Shown here: positions 1-5,390 of the stretch, in pieces | How the letters are laid out: each line of letters starts with the position of its first letter | Numbering within the stretch: position 1 is the stretch's first letter | Assembly (NCBI GenBank): GCA_030603035.1 | Contig: JAUVYQ010000155.1 | Location: 1-5,735 of the forward strand | Direction: 5' to 3' | Length of the DNA: 5,735 bases | Source: Phycisphaerae bacterium | GTDB taxonomy: Bacteria; Planctomycetota; Phycisphaerae; Sedimentisphaerales; SG8-4 | Notes under the pieces: generated by a model | The model's input: the letters and a program-made list of their open reading frames with translations, nothing else | Database searches by the model: none | Told to the model about the DNA's origin: nothing | Translations under genes and position numbers: made by a program

Positions 1-292
1 GGCCCTTTCAATGAATCGGTGAAAGTTTTATGGCCAAAGTCTACGGGAGATTTCAAGTCGATCCCAATCATTTTTTCTCACAACCTATTATATTTACTTG
101 GTTTACAACAATTTAGTCACAAGTTAATGGGACAGTAGTGAAAATCTTATATACTTTAATAGGGTCTAAGTAGCGCTGTAGTACTAATCAACCAATTAAC
201 TATCGGTCTATGTCGGCAACCTGAAATGATTTCTGCTCTGAGATTAGATAAAACACTCTTGATAAGACTTTAATCACCCCATTGAGAGTTTG
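1..292. other. Left-edge region, no complete gene; possible partial reading frames
   Basis: This AT-rich stretch lies downstream of the THEP1 gene and holds no complete gene that I can support. Two small frames touch the window edge. On the plus strand, bases 1-138 are open for 45 codons, ending with residues LQQFSHKLMGQ and a TAG; this could be the C-terminus of a gene entering from the left. On the minus strand an ATG at 71-69 opens a frame that runs off the edge, beginning MIGIDLKSPVDFGHKTF. It is preceded by GTGAG as a weak Shine-Dalgarno sequence and by a TATAAT at 92-87. The two overlap, so at most one is likely to be real, and I recognise neither. The 3' end of the THEP1 unit shows only weak pairing (ACTCT near 254-258 with AGAGT near 284-288), with no clear intrinsic terminator. 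Confidence 0.3.
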
Positions 293-847
293 TTATGAAG
301 GTCTTTTCAAAAACGACAGGATTTCTAAAATTTCAGCTATTGCTTTATCGTGACCCTGACGGGTCAAATTAAATAGTTTTGTGCCCGGATAATTCTTTAC
401 CTCAGAGATAAGACCAGCCCCTTTCAGTGCCACAGTGGCTAATACCGACCCCTGCTTGTTACCCGCAGGGGCAAAGAGCCGGCGCACCGCAGCGACAAAC
501 TTTTCGGACAGGCATTCCATCCTGCCGATTTCGTCAAGGATTAACAATTCAGAGTCGGTTCTTTCGGCGTCCAAAATCGGCACTACGGATTTTTCAAAGC
601 ACGCAACGTCCACGCCATATTTGCCCACTCTCAAAGGCCCTTTGATGTCAACGTGGGCAAGTATCCCCGCAGCACCATCAAGCCGCTTCCAGCAAAAACC
701 TTTGCGCATATTATTTTGGCGAATCTCCTGCGTATAAAAACCTGCCACTTTTTTGGGGTCGAGATTGGCTATAATTTGCATTACAGCGGTTGTTTTGCCG
801 CAACCCGGCAGACCTGTTAACAAGATTTTGACAGACTTAGACACCAT
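293..847 (-). CDS. THEP1-type nucleoside-triphosphatase (P-loop NTPase)
   Basis: This 184-residue protein fits the THEP1 family (NTPase_1), small cytoplasmic P-loop enzymes that hydrolyse NTPs to NDPs in vitro and whose cellular role is unclear. The Walker A motif GLPGCGKTT is at residues 12-20. The family signature GFYTQEIR follows at 36-43, and RVGKYGVD is at 73-80. The Walker B block LLILDEIGRME at 101-111 carries D105 and E106. The C-terminal LTRQGHDKAI (161-170) sits where the family usually has an ENRD-like segment. The length matches the family norm of about 170-190 residues, so the gene looks intact. The ATG at 847-845 places the P-loop at the expected distance from the N-terminus. 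No Shine-Dalgarno sequence precedes it (the upstream bases are TATCCACCT). It lies 52 nt after the polX stop codon on the same strand with no terminator between, so it is probably co-transcribed with polX. A direct functional link to PolX is not established. Confidence 0.87.
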   Translation of the reverse strand: MVSKSVKILLTGLPGCGKTTAVMQIIANLDPKKVAGFYTQEIRQNNMRKGFCWKRLDGAAGILAHVDIKGPLRVGKYGVDVACFEKSVVPILDAERTDSELLILDEIGRMECLSEKFVAAVRRLFAPAGNKQGSVLATVALKGAGLISEVKNYPGTKLFNLTRQGHDKAIAEILEILSFLKRPS

Positions 848-899
848 AGGTGGATACTTATTCTAAAGTATGTCCGATATTTAGTTATGGTTTTTAGCT

Positions 900-2705
900 T
901 TAAGCTTTTAGTTTGCTTTTGGCCCAGCTTTTGATTTTGGCCGCCGAGAAGGCATTGAGGACATCGGCCTTTGTTACCCAACCGCGACCAGCGGTTGCCA
1001 CTCCAAAGTCCATCAATCCGAGACCGGAGATGCTGTGAGCATCCGTTCCTATGACCAGCTTGACCTGCGCCTCGATTGCCATCCTGCAGTGGGTGTCCTT
1101 GAGGTCCAAACGCCAGGGGTTTGCATTTACTTCCAGGGCGGTGTGTGTTTGAGCGGCGTGTTTGACAACGGCAGCAATATCGATATCCATTGGTTCGCGC
1201 CGGCCAATCAGTCTGCCCGTTGGGTGAGCGATGCAGTGGACATACGGATTGTCCATTGCCTTTAATGTACGGGTGGTTACTTTCTCACGTGAGCTGCCGA
1301 GGCCCGAATGTATCGCCGCTATTACAAAATCCAGCTCGGCGAGCAGCTTGTTGTCGAAGTCCAGAGAGCCATCGGCAAGGATGTCAACTTCAGTTCCTGC
1401 CAGAATGGTTATGCCTTTTAGCTTTTCATTGAGCTTGCGGATTTTTTTGATTTGCTGAGTCAGTCGCTTGGGCGATAGCCCGTTGGCAATTGCTGATGAG
1501 CGCGAGTGGTCGGTAATGCAGATATATTTGTAGTCTGCCTGTTTTGCGGCCACGGCAATTTCAGATATGTCGCAATCGCCGTCAGAGGCGTTTGTGTGCA
1601 CGTGAAGGTCGCCTTTGATATCTTTGGGCTGGAGCAGCTCAGGCAGTGAATGGGTCTTTGCGGCATCAACTTCGCCGCGGTCTTCACGCAGCAGTGGGTC
1701 AATATAATCAAGGCCGAGCTTTTGATAGATTTCTTTTTCAACCGGGCCTGCAATCATTTTGCCTGCTTTGAACAAGCCGTACTCATTCAATTTCAACTTT
1801 GCCTTTATAGCGATTTCTCTCAGGCGGACGTTATGTTGTTTTGAGCCGGTGAAGTACTGTGCTGCAGCTCCGAAACTCTCTTGCGGCACGACACGAACAT
1901 CGACATGGACGGGCGCAGTCTCTGTTTGTCCAAGGGGACTCCCCAGGAGAATAATCGCTGAGCCTTTCGTTGGCCCGGCTGCGAGAACCTCCTGGACGAA
2001 CCGGGCACCCGTAAATGCCTGTATGATTTGCTTACCTTTTTTAGCAGCGACGAGTATATCAACATCTCCGATGGTTTCGGCCCATCGTCGCAGTGAGCCG
2101 GCTACAATGTAATTTTGAGTTTTTAGTTTTGAGTTTTTAGTTTCTTTGATACCGGAGAGGCCGTTGAGGAATTCGCCGACCAGTTCCGCCGCTTCCTGGG
2201 CCTGGTCGATGCGAATTCGGCCTGTGGACTTCTCGCGGAACTCGATGCCTTTTGCGATTGCTGCCGCCTTTTTGTCACCAAAGCCGGCCAGTTGAGCAAG
2301 AAAACCGCTTTCAATTGCATCTTTTAACTCGGCGATGCTTGTAACGTTTAGCTTTTCATAGACTGCCTTAACGCCTTTCGGTCCCACACCGGGTATTGTG
2401 AGCAGCTCCAGTAGCGTTGGCGGGATTTTGGTAAGTAACTTCCGGTGAGCGGTTATTGTGCCTGTTTTTACGAACTCCTGGATTTTGGCAAGGCTTGATT
2501 TTCCGATGCCGGGTATTTTTGCCAACTGTCCGCTTTCCAACAGGATCTCGATGTCGGTCGGCGTATCGGCAATAATCCGCGCGACCCTTCGGTAGCTGTT
2601 GATACGGAAGCGGTCCTCGCCGAGAATCTCCATAATATCGGCCATTTGGTCGAAAAGTTCGCTAATGCCAGGGGGCATCCCTTTTGGGAGAACAGTGTTT
2701 TTCAT
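900..2705 (-). CDS. polX: DNA polymerase/3'-5' exonuclease PolX (family X polymerase with PHP domain)
   Basis: This 601-residue cytoplasmic enzyme belongs to the bacterial PolX family (Bacillus subtilis PolX is about 570 residues), which fills short gaps in base-excision-type repair. Three helix-hairpin-helix motifs come first: IPGIGKSSLAKI (64-75), IPGVGPKGV (104-112) and LAGFGDKKA (139-147). The nucleotidyltransferase core follows: GSLRR (203-207), GDVDIL with catalytic D214 and D216, HVDVRV with D269, and YFTGSKQHN (284-292). The C-terminal PHP exonuclease domain keeps its metal-ligand set: GDLHVHTNASDG (365-376), ITDHS (397-401), GTEVDI (437-442), AIHSG (464-468), AHPTGR (493-498) and GTDAHS (553-558). 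All key residues are present, so both activities are expected. Residues of about 188-198 (ETKNSKLKTQN), just before GSLRR, are encoded by a tandem 14-bp repeat and look like an in-frame insertion. The ATG at 2705-2703 touches a 7-bp repeat array and has no good Shine-Dalgarno sequence; Met10 is an alternative start. The THEP1 gene follows downstream. Confidence 0.96.
   Translation of the reverse strand: MKNTVLPKGMPPGISELFDQMADIMEILGEDRFRINSYRRVARIIADTPTDIEILLESGQLAKIPGIGKSSLAKIQEFVKTGTITAHRKLLTKIPPTLLELLTIPGVGPKGVKAVYEKLNVTSIAELKDAIESGFLAQLAGFGDKKAAAIAKGIEFREKSTGRIRIDQAQEAAELVGEFLNGLSGIKETKNSKLKTQNYIVAGSLRRWAETIGDVDILVAAKKGKQIIQAFTGARFVQEVLAAGPTKGSAIILLGSPLGQTETAPVHVDVRVVPQESFGAAAQYFTGSKQHNVRLREIAIKAKLKLNEYGLFKAGKMIAGPVEKEIYQKLGLDYIDPLLREDRGEVDAAKTHSLPELLQPKDIKGDLHVHTNASDGDCDISEIAVAAKQADYKYICITDHSRSSAIANGLSPKRLTQQIKKIRKLNEKLKGITILAGTEVDILADGSLDFDNKLLAELDFVIAAIHSGLGSSREKVTTRTLKAMDNPYVHCIAHPTGRLIGRREPMDIDIAAVVKHAAQTHTALEVNANPWRLDLKDTHCRMAIEAQVKLVIGTDAHSISGLGLMDFGVATAGRGWVTKADVLNAFSAAKIKSWAKSKLKA
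2113..2140. repeat. Perfect tandem duplication of a 14-bp unit inside polX
   Basis: Two identical adjacent copies of TTTTGAGTTTTTAG (plus-strand sense) occupy 2113-2126 and 2127-2140, followed by TTTC. On the coding (minus) strand they read as AAACTC/AAACTA-type low-complexity sequence and encode roughly T-K-N-S-K-L-K-T-Q-N. The reading frame is kept. The segment falls between the end of the helix-hairpin-helix region and the strand leading into GSLRR of the polymerase core, where most PolX proteins have only a short linker. A partly similar stretch (AGCTTTTAGTTT, 903-914) encodes the last residues of the same protein. Confidence 0.85.
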
Positions 2706-2709
2706 ATTC

Positions 2710-2751
2710 TCGATTCCCGATTCTCGATTCCCGATTCCCGATTCCCGATTC
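2710..2751. repeat. Six tandem 7-bp units (YCGATTC)
   Basis: Six uninterrupted copies of YCGATTC (TCGATTC or CCGATTC) run from 2710 to 2751. The array begins four bases upstream of the polX start codon, so it forms the whole ribosome-binding region of polX, reading GAATCGG/GAATCGA on the coding strand. An inverted 11-bp piece of the same pattern (CGAGAATCGGG) sits at 3357-3367, just after the ThuA-like gene. Short-period arrays of this type recur in planctomycete genomes as I remember them; that recollection is not checked here. Confidence 0.9.
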
Positions 2752-2778
2752 TACGAGTATCGAGTATCCAGTATCGAG
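2752..2778. repeat. Second 7-bp array (TATCSAG), directly abutting the first
   Basis: Immediately after the YCGATTC array come TACGAG and then three 7-bp units, TATCGAG, TATCCAG and TATCGAG (2758-2778). The period is the same (7 bp) but the consensus differs, and the two arrays join without a gap. Together they give about 69 bp of 7-bp-period sequence upstream of polX, most of it inside the predicted polX 5' leader. Confidence 0.8.
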
Positions 2779-2784
2779 CGTCTG

Positions 2785-2850
2785 GCTTGCCAGATTATAT
2801 CCGGCCGGCAGCAAGATTAAAGGGATAATCTGCGGTTGCTTGAGGCAAGC
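2785..2850. promoter_or_regulatory. Nested inverted repeat enclosing a TATAAT box; possible polX promoter/operator (minus strand)
   Basis: CAGATTAT (2791-2798) is a perfect inverted partner of ATAATCTG (2825-2832), with CCGGCCGG in the spacer. Outside it, GCTTGCC (2785-2791) matches GGCAAGC (2844-2850). On the minus strand a perfect TATAAT lies at 2799-2794, within the left arm, and would start transcription near 2787, about 80 nt upstream of the polX ATG. The best -35 at 17-bp spacing (CTTTAA) is poor. The symmetry suits a regulator-binding site or a small hairpin element; which one is not clear. An alternative pairing, GCTTG-AGG-CAAGC (2838-2850), is also possible. Confidence 0.35.
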
Positions 2851-2914
2851 TGTTAGGCAGCCGAGCACGCAGCATATCTTTAAAGCAAAAAAGTGTAATC
2901 AATCATAAATATCG

Positions 2915-2967
2915 AAGATCCGGCATCTGTTGTGCTGAAAGTCCGGCCTCTGCAAGTCCGGCCCCTG
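2915..2967. repeat. Three copies of an AAG(A)TCCGGCNYCTG motif
   Basis: The motif occurs as AAGATCCGGCATCTG (2915-2929), AAGTCCGGCCTCTG (2939-2952) and AAGTCCGGCCCCTG (2954-2967). The last two are spaced 15 bp apart and differ by one base. They lie in the non-coding stretch between polX and the ThuA-like gene. No function is evident; they could be dispersed-repeat debris or binding sites. Confidence 0.6.
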
Positions 2968-2980
2968 GACGGATTGGACG

Positions 2981-3030
2981 GAACCAATGAACCAATTAAC
3001 CAATGAACAAATTACCCATTTACCCATTTA
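2981..3030. repeat. Two adjacent 8-bp-period arrays (CAATKAAC and WTTACCCA)
   Basis: Three 8-bp units, CAATGAAC, CAATTAAC and CAATGAAC, fill 2985-3008, preceded by GAAC. After two bases, ATTACCCA and TTTACCCA (3011-3026) plus TTTA form a second array with the same 8-bp period. The pattern mirrors the two joined 7-bp arrays near polX: two different short units, one period, directly next to each other. Confidence 0.75.
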
Positions 3031-3039
3031 CACACTCTT

Positions 3040-3185
3040 TTATGCAAAACAAACCCAATTTCCAAAAAAGTCAAATGAACGTAAATATCTTTTCACAAAT
3101 GGCTTATGAATATAAATCCAATTGGACACTTGGTGAAAACAAACCCAATCAAAGCCAATCAAAGTCGAAGCGAATTTACCCCTAA
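3040..3185. repeat. Dispersed-type repeat with a protein-like plus-strand frame
   Basis: This stretch opens a plus-strand frame reading MQNKPNFQKSQ and later GENKPNQSQSKSK, ending in the stop at 3183-3185. I recall NKPN/NPI-rich pseudo-translations as hallmarks of dispersed non-coding repeats in planctomycete genomes, so I treat it as a repeat, not a gene. A 14-bp sequence, AAAACAAACCCAAT, occurs exactly at 3046-3059 and again at 3136-3149. No Shine-Dalgarno sequence precedes the frame. Confidence 0.5.
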
Positions 3186-3244
3186 GGGGGCGGAGATCCC
3201 TACGGGTGGGCTTCTCGGAATCCTCAAACCGGGGACCAATCCCC
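3178..3244. repeat. Run of three short GC-rich hairpins
   Basis: Three small perfect stems follow one another: CCCCC-TAA-GGGGG (3178-3190), CCC-TAC-GGG (3198-3206) and GGGG-ACCAAT-CCCC (3231-3244). The second resembles the CTCC-TTAC-GGAG stem found twice at 4805-5160, which hints at a related family of palindromic repeats. None has a T-run typical of an intrinsic terminator. Confidence 0.5.
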
Positions 3245-3309
3245 CTGCCCCAAACCTCGCTGCCGTCCTTATAAAGAACTATTTGACATACCGAGTCCAT
3301 TTCACTTTC

Positions 3310-3329
3310 GCCCAGCTACGTCGCCGGGC
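3310..3329. repeat. 20-bp imperfect palindrome
   Basis: GCCCAGCTACGTCGCCGGGC is an imperfect palindrome centred on ACGT, with GCCC/GGGC arms. It lies 42 bp past the stop codon of the ThuA-like gene. It might be part of that gene's 3' end or another dispersed palindromic unit. Confidence 0.35.
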
Positions 3330-3347
3330 TTTCTGATGGTCATAATA

Positions 3348-3367
3348 CCCGAAAAACGAGAATCGGG
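3348..3367 (-). terminator. Weak candidate terminator of the ThuA-like gene
   Basis: On the minus strand, three bases after the stop codon, CCCGA and TCGGG (3367-3363 and 3352-3348) can form a 5-bp stem around a 10-nt loop, followed by TATTATG. The stem is short and the T-tract lies inside the loop, so an intrinsic terminator is doubtful. Part of the sequence (CGAGAATCGGG on the plus strand) is an inverted copy of the 7-bp repeat near polX. Confidence 0.2.
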
Positions 3368-3370
3368 ATA

Positions 3371-4411
3371 TCAGGGAACCAGCGTTGGTATATCGATAAT
3401 CTGGTGGTCTGACGGTTTTAGCCCTTTCTTGTGCCTGCCCATACCAATCCGATTGGGCTTGTACTCGCCGACAATGTCCACCTTGCTCCTGGCCGGTATC
3501 TTATCTTCCATACCCATCGCCCAGTAGCAGGCGTTCACAAGAAGACGCCGGAATCCTTCGCTCTTCAGGTCGTCGCCGTGTCCCATCGTCGTCGTGAAAA
3601 CGCGGGCAGCTTTTCCTTTTGTACCTGTATAGCTCTTGAGCCAGGCCGCGGGCACCGGTTTTTTCTTCAGGTTAGGTTTATCTTTAGGGTTCATACCCAC
3701 GAGCACCTGCCCCATAATCAGCGGTTTGCAGTCACCGTGCAGTGTAGTAATGCCATACACATCCGATGGCCCCCAGATATCTTCACAGCCTTTCACAATG
3801 GGATGGTTTTCCATACCCTTTGCCACCACTCCGCGAGTGCTTTCTCTTCCGTGGCCTCCATAATGGCCGGCCCAAGTCTCTCCTAAAACCTGACGTCCGT
3901 ACCCGCCTTTGGGTTCCGGGCTTCTAAAGCTGTATTTGGCATAGGGACTGTCTCTGTGTTTTCTGTAATTGAACGCATGCGTCGAGGTTCTCAATCCCAT
4001 AACCGGCTTGCCCGAGTTGGTGTAATCAATAATATATTTCATCTGCTCATCGGGAAGTTCACGGAAACGTAAAAACATCACCATCATATCAGCCGTTTTA
4101 AGAGCGCCGACACCGGGGATATTGTCGAGTGTGCTGGGATCGATCTCGCCGGTTTCGTTATTGATGGCAAAGAGCACCGTGCACTTGAAGCCATGGTGCA
4201 CAGCCGCGATCCTGGCGAACTGGGGGATCACTTCTTCTGAGCGGTATTCATCATCGCCGGCGAGAAAGACGATATGCTTGCCCTTGCCCGGGCCCCTTTT
4301 ACCTTTAAACACAACCCAGGGTTCATCGGCGTTCGCCTGACAGCCTAACAGCCAGCTCAGTCCCACGAACACCAACGTCCAGAGCTTAATTGTATGTTTC
4401 ATTTTGTTCAT
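3371..4411 (-). CDS. Exported ThuA-like domain protein
   Basis: This protein of about 346 residues looks like a secreted ThuA-like (class I glutamine amidotransferase-like fold) protein. The family is named after trehalose utilisation and is common in planctomycetes, often near sugar-degradation genes; the reaction is generally unknown. Residues 1-24 form a signal peptide ending in LSWLLGC, a lipobox-like site with Cys24, while ANA|DE at 26-30 could serve signal peptidase I instead. The fold starts at HIVFLAGDDEY (46-56). Conserved-looking blocks follow: LRTSTHAFNY (140-149), GHYGGHGRE (182-190), NHPIVKG (202-208), MGHGDD (276-281) and GFRRLLVNACYWAMGM (286-301). The length and both ends look complete. 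I chose the ATG at 4411-4409 because AAGGG lies 7 nt upstream; a GTG two codons earlier is too close to that Shine-Dalgarno sequence. A promoter fits at 4495-4467. Neighbours give no pathway clue. Confidence 0.85.
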   Translation of the reverse strand: MNKMKHTIKLWTLVFVGLSWLLGCQANADEPWVVFKGKRGPGKGKHIVFLAGDDEYRSEEVIPQFARIAAVHHGFKCTVLFAINNETGEIDPSTLDNIPGVGALKTADMMVMFLRFRELPDEQMKYIIDYTNSGKPVMGLRTSTHAFNYRKHRDSPYAKYSFRSPEPKGGYGRQVLGETWAGHYGGHGRESTRGVVAKGMENHPIVKGCEDIWGPSDVYGITTLHGDCKPLIMGQVLVGMNPKDKPNLKKKPVPAAWLKSYTGTKGKAARVFTTTMGHGDDLKSEGFRRLLVNACYWAMGMEDKIPARSKVDIVGEYKPNRIGMGRHKKGLKPSDHQIIDIPTLVP

Positions 4412-4466
4412 CTTCACACCCTTTCATCTTAATCATCATTACATTCGATGGACAACCAGATATGTT

Positions 4467-4495
4467 AATATAACAAACCCTGCTTTATTTTTCAA
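4467..4495 (-). promoter_or_regulatory. Predicted sigma70-type promoter of the ThuA-like gene
   Basis: Read on the minus strand, TTGAAA (4495-4490) and TATATT (4472-4467) are separated by exactly 17 bp. Both are close to the -35 and -10 consensus. Transcription would start near 4460, giving a leader of about 50 nt before the ATG at 4411. It is divergent from the promoter at 4571-4599. Confidence 0.5.
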
Positions 4496-4570
4496 CCCTC
4501 TTAATAATAGGCAAAATTCAAGTTTTTTAGCTGTCCTGGGCTGAAATCCCCAAAGAGAAGCCAAAGATAG

Positions 4571-4599
4571 TTGCAATTTCGAGGCACATTGGGTATTAT
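4571..4599 (+). promoter_or_regulatory. Predicted sigma70-type promoter of the small secreted gene
   Basis: TTGCAA (4571-4576) and TATTAT (4594-4599) are separated by 17 bp, with four and five consensus matches respectively. The start codon lies about 62 nt past the expected transcription start. An AGGAGAGG Shine-Dalgarno sequence sits directly before TATC-ATG at 4668, so initiation signals for the small gene are intact. Confidence 0.5.
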
Positions 4600-4667
4600 A
4601 TTAAAATCAAATCTCAGCGGCAAGCTGGGCAGGTTCAAATGGCAAATATGAGTTTAGGAGAGGTATC

Positions 4668-4964
4668 ATGTGCAGGAAATTGAATTTTCCAATTCTTTTT
4701 GTTCTGGCATCAGTATTATGGCTGGCGTGTGGTGGTGTTGTCCGGGCGGAGGTTCCAAAACCGGTAACGCTTGACACAGATCCGAATCAGCCGGGAAAAC
4801 CCCAGCAGTCCTTGGGACTCCTTACGGAGGATGCGAAGGTTCCCGACACCGGCGAAAACACGGATGTTTTCGCTCGGAAATCAGCGTCTAATTTTTCTCT
4901 GTCTTTTTTGTGTCTTTTCGTGGCTGAACAAAATCTGTGTGAATCCGTGTTAATCCGTGTCTAA
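4668..4964 (+). CDS. Small secreted protein remnant whose C-terminal half is repeat DNA
   Basis: The frame encodes 98 residues. Residues 1-27 are a clear signal peptide: CRK at the N-terminus, the hydrophobic run FPILFVLASVLWLAC, then a VRA|EV cleavage site. A short mature segment (EVPKPVTLDTDPNQPGKPQ) follows. From about residue 46 (base 4805) onward the codons come entirely from the repeat block that continues to 5160, so the rest (such as LCLFVAEQNLCESVLIRV) is probably not an evolved protein sequence. Planctomycete exported proteins, for example LamG-type ones, often begin with a similar MCRKL signal segment, so this may be the 5' stump of such a gene. Precise loss of the block between the two 25-bp repeats would not restore a long frame; a stop follows 12 codons later. 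The promoter and AGGAGAGG site look functional. Whether a peptide is made is unknown. Confidence 0.5.
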   Translation: MCRKLNFPILFVLASVLWLACGGVVRAEVPKPVTLDTDPNQPGKPQQSLGLLTEDAKVPDTGENTDVFARKSASNFSLSFLCLFVAEQNLCESVLIRV

Positions 4965-5160
4965 AAAAACAGTGTAAATCTGTGTCTAATTTTTCTTCGT
5001 GTCTTTGTGCCTTCGTGGCTATATTTCTCAGCGCAATCTGCGAAACCGAAGCAGGATGCGAAGGTTCCCGACACCGGCGAAAACACGGATGTTTTCACTC
5101 GGAAACCCCGATTAAACGCCGAAAACACCGAAAACGCAGTCCTTGGGACTCCTTACGGAG
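4805..5160. repeat. Composite repeat block with A-B...B-A direct repeats
   Basis: A 25-bp sequence (A) occurs exactly at 4805-4829 and 5136-5160, marking both outer ends. Just inside, a 53-bp sequence (B) occurs at 4828-4880 and 5053-5105 with one mismatch (G4872 versus A5097). A contains two small stems, AGTCC-TTG-GGACT and CTCC-TTAC-GGAG. B contains the 7-bp stem CGAAAAC/GTTTTCG, whose last pair is lost in the second copy by that single change. The interior has a GTCTAATTTTTCT-type repeat (4886-4924 and 4984-5020) and 10-bp AATCYGTGTN units. No transposase or terminal inverted repeat is seen. Confidence 0.75.
4932..4986. repeat. 10-bp units AATCYGTGTN
   Basis: Three tandem 10-bp units (AATCTGTGTG, AATCCGTGTT, AATCCGTGTC) fill 4932-4961, and a fourth (AATCTGTGTC) lies at 4977-4986. 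They sit inside the composite repeat block and encode the last residues of the small secreted frame. I recall such sequence as a widespread dispersed repeat in uncultured bacterial genomes; not verified here. Confidence 0.7.
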
Positions 5161-5355
5161 AGAAAAATTAGTAGCCCCCGTTTCCATAATTTCTAACGCC
5201 GCGGAGATGAAAAAATGCCTGCTCCAACGGGGATTTTGAACAAATTTTCCCCCGCCAAATCTCTGTAAGACCCTGCAAACAAAGAACTTACGCATTTTTG
5301 AACAATTCTATCAAAAAAAATGTGCGGAATTTCTTAAAAAATGTTGAAATTTCTC
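5161..5355. other. AT-rich non-coding stretch
   Basis: Between the composite repeat block and the leader promoter I see no gene. Short frames, such as a 10-codon one reading MKKCLLQRGF, lack support. The 3' part is strongly A/T-rich, with GAAATTTC palindromic pieces, and could act as an upstream element for the promoter at 5356-5385. Confidence 0.4.
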
Positions 5356-5385
5356 TTGACGCCGGGGGGCTTAATCTGGTATAAG
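5356..5385 (+). promoter_or_regulatory. Strong predicted sigma70-type promoter of the leader RNA
   Basis: TTGACG (5356-5361) and TATAAG (5380-5385) are 18 bp apart; each matches the consensus at five of six positions. An A/T-rich tract lies just upstream. Transcription should begin near 5391-5393 and read rightward into the structured leader. Confidence 0.6.
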
Positions 5386-5390
5386 AAGTA

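Noticed and set aside
1460..2320. Alternative minus-strand frames within polX (1460-1753, 1820-2065, 2123-2320)
   Set aside because: They overlap the continuous PolX frame, which has every expected motif, so they are shadows and not evidence of frameshifts.
2710..2778. CRISPR-like array
   Set aside because: The units are only 7 bp with no spacers and no cas genes nearby; they are simple short-period repeats.
3003..3185. Plus-strand gene of 60 codons
   Set aside because: It lacks a Shine-Dalgarno sequence, is low in complexity, starts inside the 8-bp arrays and looks like a dispersed non-coding repeat.
4805..5160. Insertion sequence
   Set aside because: The block is about 356 bp with no transposase, no terminal inverted repeats and no clear short target duplication.
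4982..5239. Plus-strand gene of 85 codons
   Set aside because: Most of the frame runs through repeat DNA (GTCTAATTTTTCT, B and A copies), with no ribosome-binding site and no recognisable domain.
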